NCBI RefSeq assembly: GCF_000515315.1
Contig: NZ_KI911562.1
Coordinates: 186,001-250,000, forward strand
Reading direction: 5' to 3'
DNA length: 64,000 nt
DNA from: Asinibacterium sp. OR53
GTDB taxonomy: Bacteria; Bacteroidota; Bacteroidia; Chitinophagales; Chitinophagaceae
The notes under the pieces are model-generated. The model was not told the origin of the DNA, did not search any database, and was given only the letters and a program-made list of their open reading frames with translations. Below, one piece after another: positions 1 through 9,700 of this stretch. How positions within the stretch are numbered: the first letter of the stretch is position 1; each line of letters begins with the position of its first letter. A program made the translations under genes and the position numbers.

Positions 1-1205
1 CCAATTTCTCCTCCAAGCAAAATTCCAATCCATATAAATGGGATCTGAATCAAAGTCAAAATGCTTAGTAATAAATTTCTCTTGTTTAGTGCCCCTACAT
101 AATCTGTAAGTGGGTTAATCAATACGGAGACAGACGTTGTTAAAATAGTGCAGGTTAGGATAGCTATGAGTACAATATTAATATTATGATTTCCAAATAA
201 TAATTTGGCAAATATATCCGTACCGATTAAAGTAGTTGCCCATAGAATAATCGCTACTGAAATTAATCTAAACAAAGTATCCCATAATACCATTACAGAT
301 CCATTTCCCTTCTTAATTACTTCTCTTGCCCTTACAGAAAGAGCATTACCAACAACTGCAAACGGGAATGTAATTAGATCAACTATTCGTGAAATTGTAC
401 CTACTATGCCCACAATTTCAGAATTGAAAAAACGACCAAATAAAAAAGGGGGAATTGCTTGAAAACACCTAGTTGCAAATCGCAGCCATAAAAAGCTCAA
501 GCTTTCTATGAACATATTTTTTCGGCTCGACTTTTCTTTAACAACTGCATTCTCATAATTAGTTTCCTTTCCCAGTTTTCTTAGTTGTTTTATTAAAATT
601 AATACAGCAACCAAGGCTACTAAAGCTGCCGTTGAAAATAATGCAACCGCTAGGCCTACGACCGTTGGCATAATAAATGCAACCAACAAAAAAGAGGAAG
701 ATCTAGAAATCGATTCAATGCTGTCAACTAAAGCAAGAGATTTGAATGAAAGGGTAGCAGTCAAAATCGATCTTACAAAATTAGTCATAATTGTAATCCA
801 AGATGTAGCAATAGAAATCATCAAGATATCAAAGCCAACAGGAATACTTTGATTATTTTTAATAATCAAATAAGAGATAATAAACATCGGGATAATCCCA
901 AACGTTGCAACCCCAAACTGAAATCTCCACCATGAAGAAATTTCCTGTCTAAGTAATTTTTCAGAGCTTACTCTAATAGCAGCGATACATTTACCAGCAG
1001 CAGAAGAAACTCCAAAATCAGCCAGAGATTCTACAACAGCAATAATAGATGTTAAATAAACGATTACTCCATATTGGCTAGCTCCCACTTTTCTAAGCAT
1101 AAGTGGAAAGCTAATCAACGTAAATAAAAAAGAAACGATCCTAGGTATTCCACTTAATCCTAATACTTTTAATAAAAAGTTTTTTTCGTTGTTTGTGTTT
1201 TTCAT
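1..1205 (-). CDS. Wzx-like polysaccharide flippase (3' end outside window)
   Basis: An open frame runs from an ATG at 1205 to the window edge without a stop (401 codons seen), so the C-terminus is missing. Translation gives a very hydrophobic protein with regularly spaced membrane helices; the N-terminal region (RIVSFLFTLISFPLMLRKVG, then a YGVIVYL segment) is typical of MOP/Wzx oligosaccharide exporters. The family flips lipid-linked repeat units across the inner membrane before polymerisation. It is the last visible gene of the polysaccharide locus, 31 bases after the GT2 gene, and shares its AT-rich composition. A short plus-strand frame at 205-462 is its shadow. Which glycan it moves cannot be told. 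Confidence 0.85.
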   Translation of the reverse strand, partial: MKNTNNEKNFLLKVLGLSGIPRIVSFLFTLISFPLMLRKVGASQYGVIVYLTSIIAVVESLADFGVSSAAGKCIAAIRVSSEKLLRQEISSWWRFQFGVATFGIIPMFIISYLIIKNNQSIPVGFDILMISIATSWITIMTNFVRSILTATLSFKSLALVDSIESISRSSSFLLVAFIMPTVVGLAVALFSTAALVALVAVLILIKQLRKLGKETNYENAVVKEKSSRKNMFIESLSFLWLRFATRCFQAIPPFLFGRFFNSEIVGIVGTISRIVDLITFPFAVVGNALSVRAREVIKKGNGSVMVLWDTLFRLISVAIILWATTLIGTDIFAKLLFGNHNINIVLIAILTCTILTTSVSVLINPLTDYVGALNKRNLLLSILTLIQIPFIWIGILLGGEI

Positions 1206-1236
1206 AAACGGATTTACGGCAGACTATGACTTAAAT

Positions 1237-2067
1237 CTATTCCGTCATAGAATCAAAATATTGTTTTAAAGTTCTTCTTTTTGCTATTCGGTAAGAAAAT
1301 GTAATAAAATAGTATCCGTTAAAAATTCTCAGCCAAACCTGTAGCATTCTAGCAACAATTTTGTTAAAAAGAGCGCTACCTTTAAATCCATATTTTGTTT
1401 GGGTTAATTCTGTTTCTTTTAAAGAGATCTCGAGGAAATGTTTTGAATGCCCTTTTTGAGCTGAATACCTCCTAAACTTAGCATGATATCCATTTGTGCT
1501 ATAAAAAGAGATACCTGAAAATAAAAAATTGCAAAAGAGGTCATAATCCATTCCATATTTTAATTTAACATTGATCCCCCCAATTGAATTATAAACATTT
1601 TTCCCAAAAAAAGTACCAGGTTGGCATATTGTTGGCCCAATTGTTTTAGAAATAAAATAATTAAACTTACCATATTTATAACGTTCTTGGGGTTGTCCTT
1701 TGTCATTGATAATATAAACTCCGCCATAAAATACTCCGTCTACACTTTTAACTTGAATTGATTTGCGATAAATCAATTCAAGCGTATTAGGCATAAGCAA
1801 ATCATCAGAGTTGATCCAAGTAATAATTTCTCCGGTACATATTTTAAACCCTTTCACAATGGCATCTGATTGCCCATTATCTGGTTGGCTTACCCAATAA
1901 TGAAAATATTCTTTATATTTTTTGATTATTTCTAGACTATCATCTGTTGATCCTCCATCTATAAGAATAATTTCTTTATCTATATAATCCTGGTTAATCA
2001 CCGATAAAATAGTTTCTTCTAAAAATTTGCCTTGATTATACGAAACTATAACAACAGATATTTTCAT
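1237..2067 (-). CDS. Family 2 glycosyltransferase
   Basis: A 276-residue GT-A fold glycosyltransferase starting at ATG 2067. The N-terminus MKISVVIVSYNQGKFLEETI, the nucleotide-binding DGGSTDDS (37-44), the QPDNGQSDA stretch (61-69) and the NSDD metal-site motif (86-89) are standard GT2 features. It has no membrane segment in the catalytic part and should transfer a sugar from a nucleotide donor to the lipid-linked repeat unit at the cytoplasmic face. It sits between the flippase and the KPHP-motif gene in the same direction. Donor and acceptor cannot be predicted from sequence. Confidence 0.9.
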   Translation of the reverse strand: MKISVVIVSYNQGKFLEETILSVINQDYIDKEIILIDGGSTDDSLEIIKKYKEYFHYWVSQPDNGQSDAIVKGFKICTGEIITWINSDDLLMPNTLELIYRKSIQVKSVDGVFYGGVYIINDKGQPQERYKYGKFNYFISKTIGPTICQPGTFFGKNVYNSIGGINVKLKYGMDYDLFCNFLFSGISFYSTNGYHAKFRRYSAQKGHSKHFLEISLKETELTQTKYGFKGSALFNKIVARMLQVWLRIFNGYYFITFSYRIAKRRTLKQYFDSMTE

Positions 2068-2181
2068 ACTTTATAAATTCTTTCACCTTTATTAAAATGA
2101 GATGAGCAATAAGTCGCCACTTTAAAGATTCAGAAGCCTCTTGAAATTGAAAGAATTGTTAACCAACTTAAGGTCAAAAAA

Positions 2182-3438
2182 CTATCTTCTTCTTATCATT
2201 TCGCATACAGTTTCTGTAACTCTATCAGGCATTTCTTGTGCGGGAAGTGGTCCAGAGTTTTGTTCTATCCAATATCGGACTTTATCGATATTCAAATTTT
2301 TCTTTTCGTTCTCCAGTAATGTCATTATTTCAGTGAGATTGTAAATAGGAATAGCTCTGGGATATGTTGCTAAAATTTCTCCGAATGGGCTTCCAGTTAC
2401 TTTGCCATATTGTGCAAGCATAACCGGCATTCCAGTTAAATTTGGCAACAGGGCTATAGTAGAAGGTTCAACAATACATGTTAGACACTTTTGAAGTCTA
2501 TCAATGAAATCATTATCGGTACAAAGATCACATCCTGCTTGGATTAACCTTGAAGCTATTCCAGACTCTAAATGAAGCGGATGTGGTTTCAAAACGAAAT
2601 GTTTCCCGTTCTGTTCAATTATTTCTTTTGTTGAAATTATATGTTGAATAAATTCGTCTGGAGAAGAAAAGGCCCACCCTGTATATATGAGCCCAGTATC
2701 AATATACATTATATCATTATGTGAAACACCTCCATTCCTTATATATGAACCGATTGCAGTTTCAGGCATCTTAAATCTTATCAAATCCGGGTTACCCACG
2801 ACAATGATTTCCTCCTTAGTATAGCCATATTTATTAATGGCATGTTCTACATCTGCTTTAATAAATACGCAACATTTATCTGTTTTAGCGTCAGGAGCTG
2901 ATCTAAAAGAAGGAAAACCTAATGCTCCGCTAAAATTGTCCCGAATAAACCTGATCCAATCATTTAATGGAGCTTTGGTAACAATTAAAGATTTAACATA
3001 TGTTGGATACACTTTTTTTAGGGCTCTCCCAAAACTTGATAAAACATAAGCAATATGTGTCGTCAGTTTTAACTTATAGCGAGAGCCTTTTCCAATAGCT
3101 TGAACACGTCCTAATCCATTAGACAAATGAAGTGTTGGAATGTGCCTTTTTTTGCAATATCTATTGAATGCCCTATGCGCGAATGCATCTGTAGAAAGAA
3201 AAATTACTGCCGCCGGTTTTTCGAGGTCAAGTATTTCCAAAAATGTTTTTCCTTTGTAAAACCTGATGTCTTTTACAGATAATTTGTCAATAACCTCTTC
3301 AGTAGGTCTTCCTGGCTCAGTACCCCAAGATCCTAAATGAATAAGATCAAAATCTATTCCTTTTTCTTTAAAAGAATCTACTAACCTATTATAATTTCGC
3401 CAACCTTGTGTCCAACTATCAAATCCTATGACCTTCAA
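2182..3438 (-). CDS. GT-B-like transferase with KPHP motif, specificity unknown
   Basis: 418 residues. The start appears to be TTG at 3438: an in-frame stop lies just upstream and the first internal ATG is beyond residue 240. No confident family match, but three features resemble the CDP-glycerol transferase / polysialyltransferase / capsule (KpsC-like) GT-B group: VGNPDLIRF (214-222), FVLKPHPLH (281-289), and EPSTIALLPNLTGMPVML (324-341), the usual donor-binding end of the fold. In this locus it most likely adds a glycosyl or glycerol-phosphate-like group. AT-rich like its neighbours. Function remains inference. Confidence 0.6.
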   Translation of the reverse strand: MKVIGFDSWTQGWRNYNRLVDSFKEKGIDFDLIHLGSWGTEPGRPTEEVIDKLSVKDIRFYKGKTFLEILDLEKPAAVIFLSTDAFAHRAFNRYCKKRHIPTLHLSNGLGRVQAIGKGSRYKLKLTTHIAYVLSSFGRALKKVYPTYVKSLIVTKAPLNDWIRFIRDNFSGALGFPSFRSAPDAKTDKCCVFIKADVEHAINKYGYTKEEIIVVGNPDLIRFKMPETAIGSYIRNGGVSHNDIMYIDTGLIYTGWAFSSPDEFIQHIISTKEIIEQNGKHFVLKPHPLHLESGIASRLIQAGCDLCTDNDFIDRLQKCLTCIVEPSTIALLPNLTGMPVMLAQYGKVTGSPFGEILATYPRAIPIYNLTEIMTLLENEKKNLNIDKVRYWIEQNSGPLPAQEMPDRVTETVCEMIRRR

Positions 3439-3508
3439 AACGAGAAATTAAAATGTTAAACAGTATTTACAAAAATGGGGTGTTATATAAACAATTCCCG
3501 ACTTTGAG

Positions 3509-4246
3509 TTATTCATCAAAACCTGAGTGCAAGTGTTTATTCCCTATAATAATTTCCCCACTGTCATACAGATCTATTAGTTCTGATTGGGAAAATGTAA
3601 AGAGTTTCTCTTTTTTAGAAAAAAAATGACAGATATCTTCAATAAGTTTGATATCCTCATTATAATCTACAGAAACATAGATATCGGGCCTTATTAAGGA
3701 GTCTTCGTTTGGAGAAATTTTATATTGACTGAATTTATTGTTTCCCTTAATATAAGGAACGGTGTGCTCCTTTTGCACATCATCCAAAGAATCTTTAATC
3801 GCTTCTTCTAAAACTTTTATAGAAATAAGTTCAGCAGCAGTTCCATATATCCAACCGGTTCTATGACTTGCATAAATAAAATCTGCAGGTTTTGTAGCAT
3901 GAGCAGATATTAAAGCAGATATACAACCGGGATCAATCAAAGGATCATCCCCTCCAACACGTACCATATTTTGAATATTGTAAGATTGGCACGTGTCATA
4001 AAATCGCCTGATTAGATTAGTTTCACTACCACGAAAACACTTAATTTCACTTTTTTCTGCCAGCGCTTGCGTAATATCATCTTCTTTTTTATCGCTAGTC
4101 GCAACGAAAATATTGTTTATCCCATTACTTTTTAATCTCTCTAATTGAAGCCGTAGCATTTCAAACCCTTCAATTAAATGTGAAATTTTCCCAGGCCTCC
4201 TACTAGACCCCATTCGTGCTTGTATTACTACACCGTATTTAATCAT
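3509..4246 (-). CDS. SpsF-like cytidylyltransferase
   Basis: 245 residues from ATG 4246; the start overlaps the end of the upstream oxidoreductase gene by 4 bases (ATGA), so the two are translationally coupled. VVIQARMGSSRRPGKI (6-21) is the nucleotide-binding loop of the SpsF/NeuA/KdsB cytidylyltransferase family, and RVGGDDPLIDP (96-106) is its second conserved block. The family activates acidic keto-sugars as CMP derivatives. Together with the NeuB-like synthase at 9701-10537 it suggests a CMP-linked keto-sugar in the polymer. The exact substrate is not predictable. Confidence 0.8.
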   Translation of the reverse strand: MIKYGVVIQARMGSSRRPGKISHLIEGFEMLRLQLERLKSNGINNIFVATSDKKEDDITQALAEKSEIKCFRGSETNLIRRFYDTCQSYNIQNMVRVGGDDPLIDPGCISALISAHATKPADFIYASHRTGWIYGTAAELISIKVLEEAIKDSLDDVQKEHTVPYIKGNNKFSQYKISPNEDSLIRPDIYVSVDYNEDIKLIEDICHFFSKKEKLFTFSQSELIDLYDSGEIIIGNKHLHSGFDE

Positions 4247-5274
4247 AATTTTATTTCTTGTCTTTCCTCAAAACTCTTTTCTGCCGCATACAAAATATTA
4301 AGAACCTCATGATCATCTTCAATCGAGTATGTAGGCTTAACGACTTCAAAGCTTATTTCGATAAAATTTGTAATTTCCAAAACATACATTTCTTCCGTAC
4401 TTGTTGTTTTAGATAATCGTGCTTTTGTAAAATATTCCCAAGAATTGGAGTCAGAAGAATAAACAGATAGTTGGCCTTTATTAAAGTCTATCTCCATGTT
4501 ACCATTTTGAAAAATCACCTTAGTTTCCCTATATGGTACTTTAGAAACTACATCAATAACAACGTTCAAGCAGGTTCCAGTGTCTGTTTCGCAAATCAGC
4601 GAATAAATATCATCAATTTCAACACCTAAGGTTTGAGTGTTTTTCAGAAATGCTTTTACATTTTTAACTTTCCCAAACATCCATGTCAAATACACTAAAT
4701 CAAAAGGTACAATTTCTCTTGCTCCTCCTGTCTCTTTTTTTGAAACGTAAAAATCGTTTATCCTTTCATATGGATGCCAATTAGGCAAATACTGTCCAAA
4801 ATGATGATTTGCCAATAAAACTCTCCCTAACTTACCGGAATCAATTATTTGTTTCGCCTTATTGATTATCGGGTCAAATCTCATGGTGCATGATGGAACG
4901 AGCGCAACCTGGTTTTTAATTTTTACTTCATTCAGCAGATCTTGTAACTCTAATAATCCGTCGCTTAAAACACTTGCCTCAATAAAAACATGAAGTCCTC
5001 TTTTCACTCCTTCCATTGCATAAAAAACATGTTCATCAGGTGGAGTAGAAACAATAAGATGTGAAAAGTCTTCCTTATTAACATCAGCAAATTCTTTTAA
5101 AATGTTGATCCCGTATTTTGACACCGCTTCGTTCTTCCTGTCCTCTCTTATATCATATCCAGTGATTTTCGTTACTCCTATGTGTTGTAAATTCCTAATT
5201 CTCCTTTTACCCATTGAACCAAGTCCAATAATTAAAACACTTATATTTTCGAGATTGTTATTTGTATGTCCCAT
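4243..5274 (-). CDS. Gfo/Idh/MocA family oxidoreductase
   Basis: 343 residues, ATG at 5274. The N-terminal Rossmann motif VLIIGLGSMGKRR (13-25) followed by a mixed alpha/beta C-terminal half is typical of the NAD(P)-dependent Gfo/Idh/MocA family, which oxidises or reduces sugar hydroxyls, often on nucleotide sugars. It is coupled to the SpsF-like gene by a 4-base overlap and follows the methyltransferase gene by 18 bases. Members of this family accompany keto-sugar synthases in flagellin and capsule modification clusters. One of two such paralogues in the cluster; the other is at 7668-8561. Confidence 0.82.
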   Translation of the reverse strand: MGHTNNNLENISVLIIGLGSMGKRRIRNLQHIGVTKITGYDIREDRKNEAVSKYGINILKEFADVNKEDFSHLIVSTPPDEHVFYAMEGVKRGLHVFIEASVLSDGLLELQDLLNEVKIKNQVALVPSCTMRFDPIINKAKQIIDSGKLGRVLLANHHFGQYLPNWHPYERINDFYVSKKETGGAREIVPFDLVYLTWMFGKVKNVKAFLKNTQTLGVEIDDIYSLICETDTGTCLNVVIDVVSKVPYRETKVIFQNGNMEIDFNKGQLSVYSSDSNSWEYFTKARLSKTTSTEEMYVLEITNFIEISFEVVKPTYSIEDDHEVLNILYAAEKSFEERQEIKL

Positions 5275-5292
5275 ATGATTTATATAAACTGA

Positions 5293-6129
5293 TTAAAATT
5301 GAAATACTGCCGTCATCATATTATCAAAAAAAGGAGGGCATTTCACCTTAGTCGCAGGATTAATCAGTTTTTGTAATACTAAATTTAAATCACTTTCGAA
5401 ATTTGCATAAGGTGTTTCGAGGTACAGGTTTTTTTCCGCGAAAAACTTTAATCCAAATTTACGAAAGTAGTTAACAAAATCTTTTACAGAGAAATGATAT
5501 AAGTGTTCTTTAGGTAAGTGCATATTCCAATCACTTTTAAATAGCTCACATAAAACTGAATCTCTATTTTGTGTTGCACTAATAAAAATAATACCCCCTT
5601 CGTTCAAAAGTGACATTGCCTTTTTCAGGTAGGCTCTCGGATTATCGACATGTTCAATGCAACCTCTAAAAACAATTATATCAAACTTGTGGGGAATTGT
5701 AATTTCCGGGAATTCGCCTATGTATACTTTAAAATTTTTCATTGCTTCTTCAGCAGCCTCTTTTCCGAATTCAACCCCTTCGCATTCAAATCCTCTAGCA
5801 TGGAAATGGTTTAGAAATTGTCCACCACTACATCCTACATCCAATACTTTCCCAGACATTTTATATTGAGAAAGATAAGTGAGTTCTAGCTCATACATTA
5901 TTTCTCTTTGCATGTTTAAAACTTGGTTTTCTTGATGCATCGAAGAATAATAGTTCTTGTAGAATAATTGCAACGACTCTTTGTCGTAAGGGTTCCGTAC
6001 AAAAATCAAACTGCAATCATTACATTTAACAGTTTCAAAGCCATCTGAATCAATTTCGCACCATTTCTCAAAATTTTTTGAATCACACATTGGGCATGCA
6101 AGCAAATTTTTATGTGTCATATTTATCAT
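5293..6129 (-). CDS. SAM-dependent methyltransferase with N-terminal zinc ribbon
   Basis: 278 residues. Four cysteines at 12, 15, 36 and 39 form a CxxC...CxxC zinc ribbon ahead of a class I methyltransferase fold whose SAM loop is VLDVGCSGGQFL (95-106). This layout is common in methyltransferases of O-antigen and deoxysugar loci (C-, N- or O-methylation of nucleotide sugars or glycan ends). ATG 6129 is chosen; a second ATG at 6120 (MTHKN) is equally possible. It lies between the class III aminotransferase and the oxidoreductase in the same operon-like series. Confidence 0.82.
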   Translation of the reverse strand: MINMTHKNLLACPMCDSKNFEKWCEIDSDGFETVKCNDCSLIFVRNPYDKESLQLFYKNYYSSMHQENQVLNMQREIMYELELTYLSQYKMSGKVLDVGCSGGQFLNHFHARGFECEGVEFGKEAAEEAMKNFKVYIGEFPEITIPHKFDIIVFRGCIEHVDNPRAYLKKAMSLLNEGGIIFISATQNRDSVLCELFKSDWNMHLPKEHLYHFSVKDFVNYFRKFGLKFFAEKNLYLETPYANFESDLNLVLQKLINPATKVKCPPFFDNMMTAVFQF

Positions 6130-6214
6130 TTTAATAAAATCTTTTAAGGACTACAATACAGAAATTAATTTTTTACGGCAACCACTAGGTAACCTTTTTA
6201 TTCTCTCACTCTAA

Positions 6215-7654
6215 TTATTTACAACAAGAAAGTTTTTCGACATCAGTATAAATTCGCCCACACCGACCTTGTTTGCATTTGTTAAATGGCCGGAAGACTG
6301 GCTTCACAGCTTCTCCTACAAAGGAATCTTCTATGTTTTCCATTTCAACCGATTTTTTAATTTTTCTTAATCCTTCTCGCAATGCTTGCAATGTAATATC
6401 CAATTCTAAGTTGGTATGAGCATAGGTAATGGATATCCAAGGAATTAAAATACCTTGATCAATTACTTCTTCATGAAATGAAGTATGAAGTTCCGGCCAA
6501 TAAGTTCCATTCTCTTTTGTGCAAAGTATATGTGGGTTACAATCAAAGCCAATTAATTTTATATACTTTCCAACACCTTCTTCTTTTATTAATTGTTCGA
6601 ATCCTTTCCGTAGTTGACCTCCTAAATTCCAGATATGTTCATTTACATTGACGCGTTCACATTCTTTCAATGTTGCTAAAGCTGCCGCCAAGCCAACTGT
6701 TTCGGATCCGTGCGTTTGTGAAAGAAGAAACACCCTCTCCCTGTCATGCATGATCCCTCCTAAATTTAATATATCTCTTTTGCCAGCTAACATAGAAAAT
6801 GAAAAACCATTGCTTATACATTTTCCATAAGTTGCCAAATCCGGATAAACTCCCCATAAATGATGAGCACCTCTAATATCAAATCTGATTCCGCTAATCA
6901 TTTCATCAAAAATCAGGATAGTTCCATTTTTTGTACATATATCTCGCAATTCAGTTAGAAAGTTCTTCTTTCCTTTTGCACAAATTCCTTTTTCGCATTG
7001 TTCTTTACAGGTTTCATCCTTATCGTAATTACAAGGATGATCATTCTTAACCGGTTCTAAAATTAAACAAGCTATTTTATTGTGGTATTGATCAAACATT
7101 TTTTTTACACCCTCAATATCATTATAATCAAAACCAATTGTATACTGTCTTTCAGATTCTATAACGCCAGCATTCATATTTGTTGATCCAATAAACCAGT
7201 CATGAATACTAAAAAAAGGATGTTGCTTGCAAACAGCAACATGTGTTCTATTAGTATATGCTCTTGACAATTTAACTGCAGCAGTGGTCACGTCTGAACC
7301 ATTTTTTCCAAATTTCACCATTTCAGCTACTGGAAAAAAATCAACCGCAAACTGCGCCACTTCATATTCCAATATACCTGGTCGAGTATAATTTGTACTA
7401 TTATCAATTGCTTTTTTTACAGCATCATTGACAACTTTATTATTATGCCCTAAAATAAAGACTCGATTCCCCATAGCCCAATCTATGTATTGATTGCCAT
7501 CAACATCCCAGCAATATGCCCCATCAGCATGCGTAATAATTTGTGGAGACATTTGAGGAAACTGGTCATTTCCTTTTGAGTATGTGTGGCTTCCTCCTGG
7601 AACCAGTTCGTGAAAATGTTTAGAGATTTGCATCCCTTTTGTGTATTTTCTCAT
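6215..7654 (-). CDS. Class III aminotransferase (glutamate-1-semialdehyde aminomutase-like) with Cys-rich insert
   Basis: 479 residues, longer than HemL-type enzymes (about 430). PLP-site features are visible: FGKNGSDVTTAA (115-126), IFDEMISGIR (248-257, with the PLP-nitrogen aspartate at 250) and Lys278 in TYGKCISNG as the Schiff-base lysine. An insert near 205-230 holds Cys208, 216, 220 and 225, and the C-terminal tail adds Cys460, 465, 477 and 478; such clusters usually bind zinc or iron-sulfur. It is not the haem-pathway enzyme by context: it sits in a sugar cluster 13 bases downstream of a Gfo/Idh gene and probably aminates or isomerises a sugar or small acid. Confidence 0.78.
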   Translation of the reverse strand: MRKYTKGMQISKHFHELVPGGSHTYSKGNDQFPQMSPQIITHADGAYCWDVDGNQYIDWAMGNRVFILGHNNKVVNDAVKKAIDNSTNYTRPGILEYEVAQFAVDFFPVAEMVKFGKNGSDVTTAAVKLSRAYTNRTHVAVCKQHPFFSIHDWFIGSTNMNAGVIESERQYTIGFDYNDIEGVKKMFDQYHNKIACLILEPVKNDHPCNYDKDETCKEQCEKGICAKGKKNFLTELRDICTKNGTILIFDEMISGIRFDIRGAHHLWGVYPDLATYGKCISNGFSFSMLAGKRDILNLGGIMHDRERVFLLSQTHGSETVGLAAALATLKECERVNVNEHIWNLGGQLRKGFEQLIKEEGVGKYIKLIGFDCNPHILCTKENGTYWPELHTSFHEEVIDQGILIPWISITYAHTNLELDITLQALREGLRKIKKSVEMENIEDSFVGEAVKPVFRPFNKCKQGRCGRIYTDVEKLSCCK

Positions 7655-7667
7655 AAAAAATATTTAA

Positions 7668-8561
7668 CTAAACAAGTATATTTCCTTTTTGAATTATATC
7701 TACTACTTTCAACGTCTCTTTTATCGGTATATTTTCTTCGGCTTTTTTTATAACATTTATAAATTTTTTTAGCGACGTTTTAAATGCTTCAAAACTATTC
7801 TCAAAAACCATTTCATGGAAACCATTATTCCCACTTAACAAGATAGAGATAGGGCTCTTGGACTCAGTAATTGCTTTGATAACACAAGTAATATTTTTAG
7901 AAAAAACAATCGTTACAATCTTCCCTTCATTTGTGTCAATAACATTGTATTTAAGTACATCAACATCAAATCCAATAATTTGCAAAATAGGTTCTATCAC
8001 ATGAATGGCATATTTATTCCAACTTTTAGGTACTTCTGCATCAATAAACTTTATTACCCCTACTTTTTTTGATATTTGCTCATCAATCATAAACTCTTTT
8101 GCATACCTTAAGGAAGTACAGGAAAAAATTTGATGATCATATCGCTTCAAGTGCAAAATGCGCTCTGCTGTAGGCACATCATATGCGATTGGCTTATCAA
8201 TATATATTGGCAGGCCAGCTTCAATGAAAGGTTTACTCATTTCATAATGATTTTCCGCATCATCACGCGCCAGAAGCACTCCATCAACATGACCAATCAT
8301 ATCCTCATATTTATCACTAATGTGAGTAATTTCAGATGCATTTGCAATATGCTCTGAGAGCAATCTATCGGCGGTCCAAATATGAGTTACAGTAGCTTCA
8401 TTAATAGTATCATCAGGGAAATGCTGTTTTTTTAAATAATTATAGATCGCTGGAAAAGGGCAATCTTTCATATATTGATCTTTATATCCATTAAAAATGG
8501 CAGACCATGAATATGGATGCCCATTTCCTTCACTCATTCCCAAGATACCTAGCTTAATCAT
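7668..8561 (-). CDS. Gfo/Idh/MocA family oxidoreductase, short form
   Basis: 297 residues, ATG at 8561. The N-terminal half (IKLGILGMSEGNGHPYSW) is an atypical Rossmann start, but the later EAGLPIYIDKPIAYDVPTAE stretch (about 140-160) carries the EKP/DKP-type lysine motif of Gfo/Idh/MocA dehydrogenases. It is shorter than the usual 330-380 residues. It sits 13 bases before the class III aminotransferase and 51 bases after the acetyltransferase gene, so it probably acts in the same sugar route. Substrate unknown. Confidence 0.72.
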   Translation of the reverse strand: MIKLGILGMSEGNGHPYSWSAIFNGYKDQYMKDCPFPAIYNYLKKQHFPDDTINEATVTHIWTADRLLSEHIANASEITHISDKYEDMIGHVDGVLLARDDAENHYEMSKPFIEAGLPIYIDKPIAYDVPTAERILHLKRYDHQIFSCTSLRYAKEFMIDEQISKKVGVIKFIDAEVPKSWNKYAIHVIEPILQIIGFDVDVLKYNVIDTNEGKIVTIVFSKNITCVIKAITESKSPISILLSGNNGFHEMVFENSFEAFKTSLKKFINVIKKAEENIPIKETLKVVDIIQKGNILV

Positions 8562-8612
8562 TCAACAATTACAATTATAAACTACTCCTAAATATATAAA
8601 TTCCGCTGATAC

Positions 8613-9689
8613 TTATATCCATTTATGATACCATAGTTGTGTAGATAGCGTTTTAAAACCTACACTTTGATACAGCCTTTGGGCAACATAATTCCTACCT
8701 TGTGTAACAACATTAACGTTTTTAATTCCTTTTTTTATCAATTCATTAAAAACATTTAATATCAATAATTTCCCCAGCCCTTTTCCAGCATATCGTTGAT
8801 CCATTCCAAAAAGGCCAATATTTGCAGAGGCTGCTTTTGAATATTTGACCGTACAAAAACCTATAGGAAGGCCGTTTTCGTACAAACAAAAACAACAATC
8901 ATCAAAAGTTCCTAAAATTGCTTTCTCTATCCAACTTGCATAAAACTCATTTATTTTATTAAGCTCGAAATTTCCATCATAGAAATATCTGCTATCTTTA
9001 TACAAAAAATTAGTCAACTCTTTTAAATATTCAATATTCTCTGGAGAGGCGACGCCTAGTTGATAAGGTAAATCATCAATTTGATATGGTTCTTTCAAAC
9101 TTATGTTGAAAGTCAATCTAATATCAGTAAAATGAAAATTGTTTCTTTCAGCTACTTTCACACTTCTGTCGTCATGGCAATTACATAAGTACTGCAATAA
9201 CCTAATATTATTCTCTTTTATGAAATACTCAATATGATGTTGAATATTGTCAGTAAGATACCGAGAACCGATTAAAGCTATTGGAAAGCCAAAAAAATCA
9301 GAATCCCACTTTAGAATACATACAAGATTTGAAACCTCTTCAAAATCAAAATCAGGGTTAGATAAGGAATAAGAATGTCCAGAAAAATATTTAACAGAGT
9401 CTGTCCCTTTAAAATCAATTACAATATCGGCTTTATGATGATATTCTTGAGCATCCCCAAAAACGAGGCTAACTATCCTCATCCCTCGCAGTATATATAT
9501 CCATTGTTCTGAAAGGTTTCCGGTTATTACCAGAGAAATATGATGTTTTTTTAAATACTCAATGGTCAATTCATGGGAAAATATTTGATGAAGTAAATTT
9601 TTCTTTTTCCCTTGTAATTTTTGATATGCTATGTTAAGTTCATTTTGATATTCATCGTTTACATTGCTAAATACAAAAAGAATATTCAT
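8613..9689 (-). CDS. Two-domain acetyltransferase, WecD-like C-terminal part
   Basis: 358 residues. The C-terminal two thirds resembles TDP-fucosamine acetyltransferase WecD: LKWDSDFFGFPIALIG (126-141), then a GNAT domain with the acetyl-CoA loop QRYAGKGLGKLL (298-309) and a terminal NVVTQGRNYVAQRLYQSVGF block. The first 100 or so residues are a separate Rossmann-like segment (LVITGNLSEQWIYILRG, ADIVIDF) faintly reminiscent of the PseG UDP-sugar hydrolase. With the WecE-type aminotransferase nearby, N-acetylation of a 4-amino-4,6-dideoxyhexose is the likeliest role. The N-terminal assignment is weak. Confidence 0.72.
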   Translation of the reverse strand: MNILFVFSNVNDEYQNELNIAYQKLQGKKKNLLHQIFSHELTIEYLKKHHISLVITGNLSEQWIYILRGMRIVSLVFGDAQEYHHKADIVIDFKGTDSVKYFSGHSYSLSNPDFDFEEVSNLVCILKWDSDFFGFPIALIGSRYLTDNIQHHIEYFIKENNIRLLQYLCNCHDDRSVKVAERNNFHFTDIRLTFNISLKEPYQIDDLPYQLGVASPENIEYLKELTNFLYKDSRYFYDGNFELNKINEFYASWIEKAILGTFDDCCFCLYENGLPIGFCTVKYSKAASANIGLFGMDQRYAGKGLGKLLILNVFNELIKKGIKNVNVVTQGRNYVAQRLYQSVGFKTLSTQLWYHKWI

Positions 9690-9700
9690 TTTTTGTTTGC

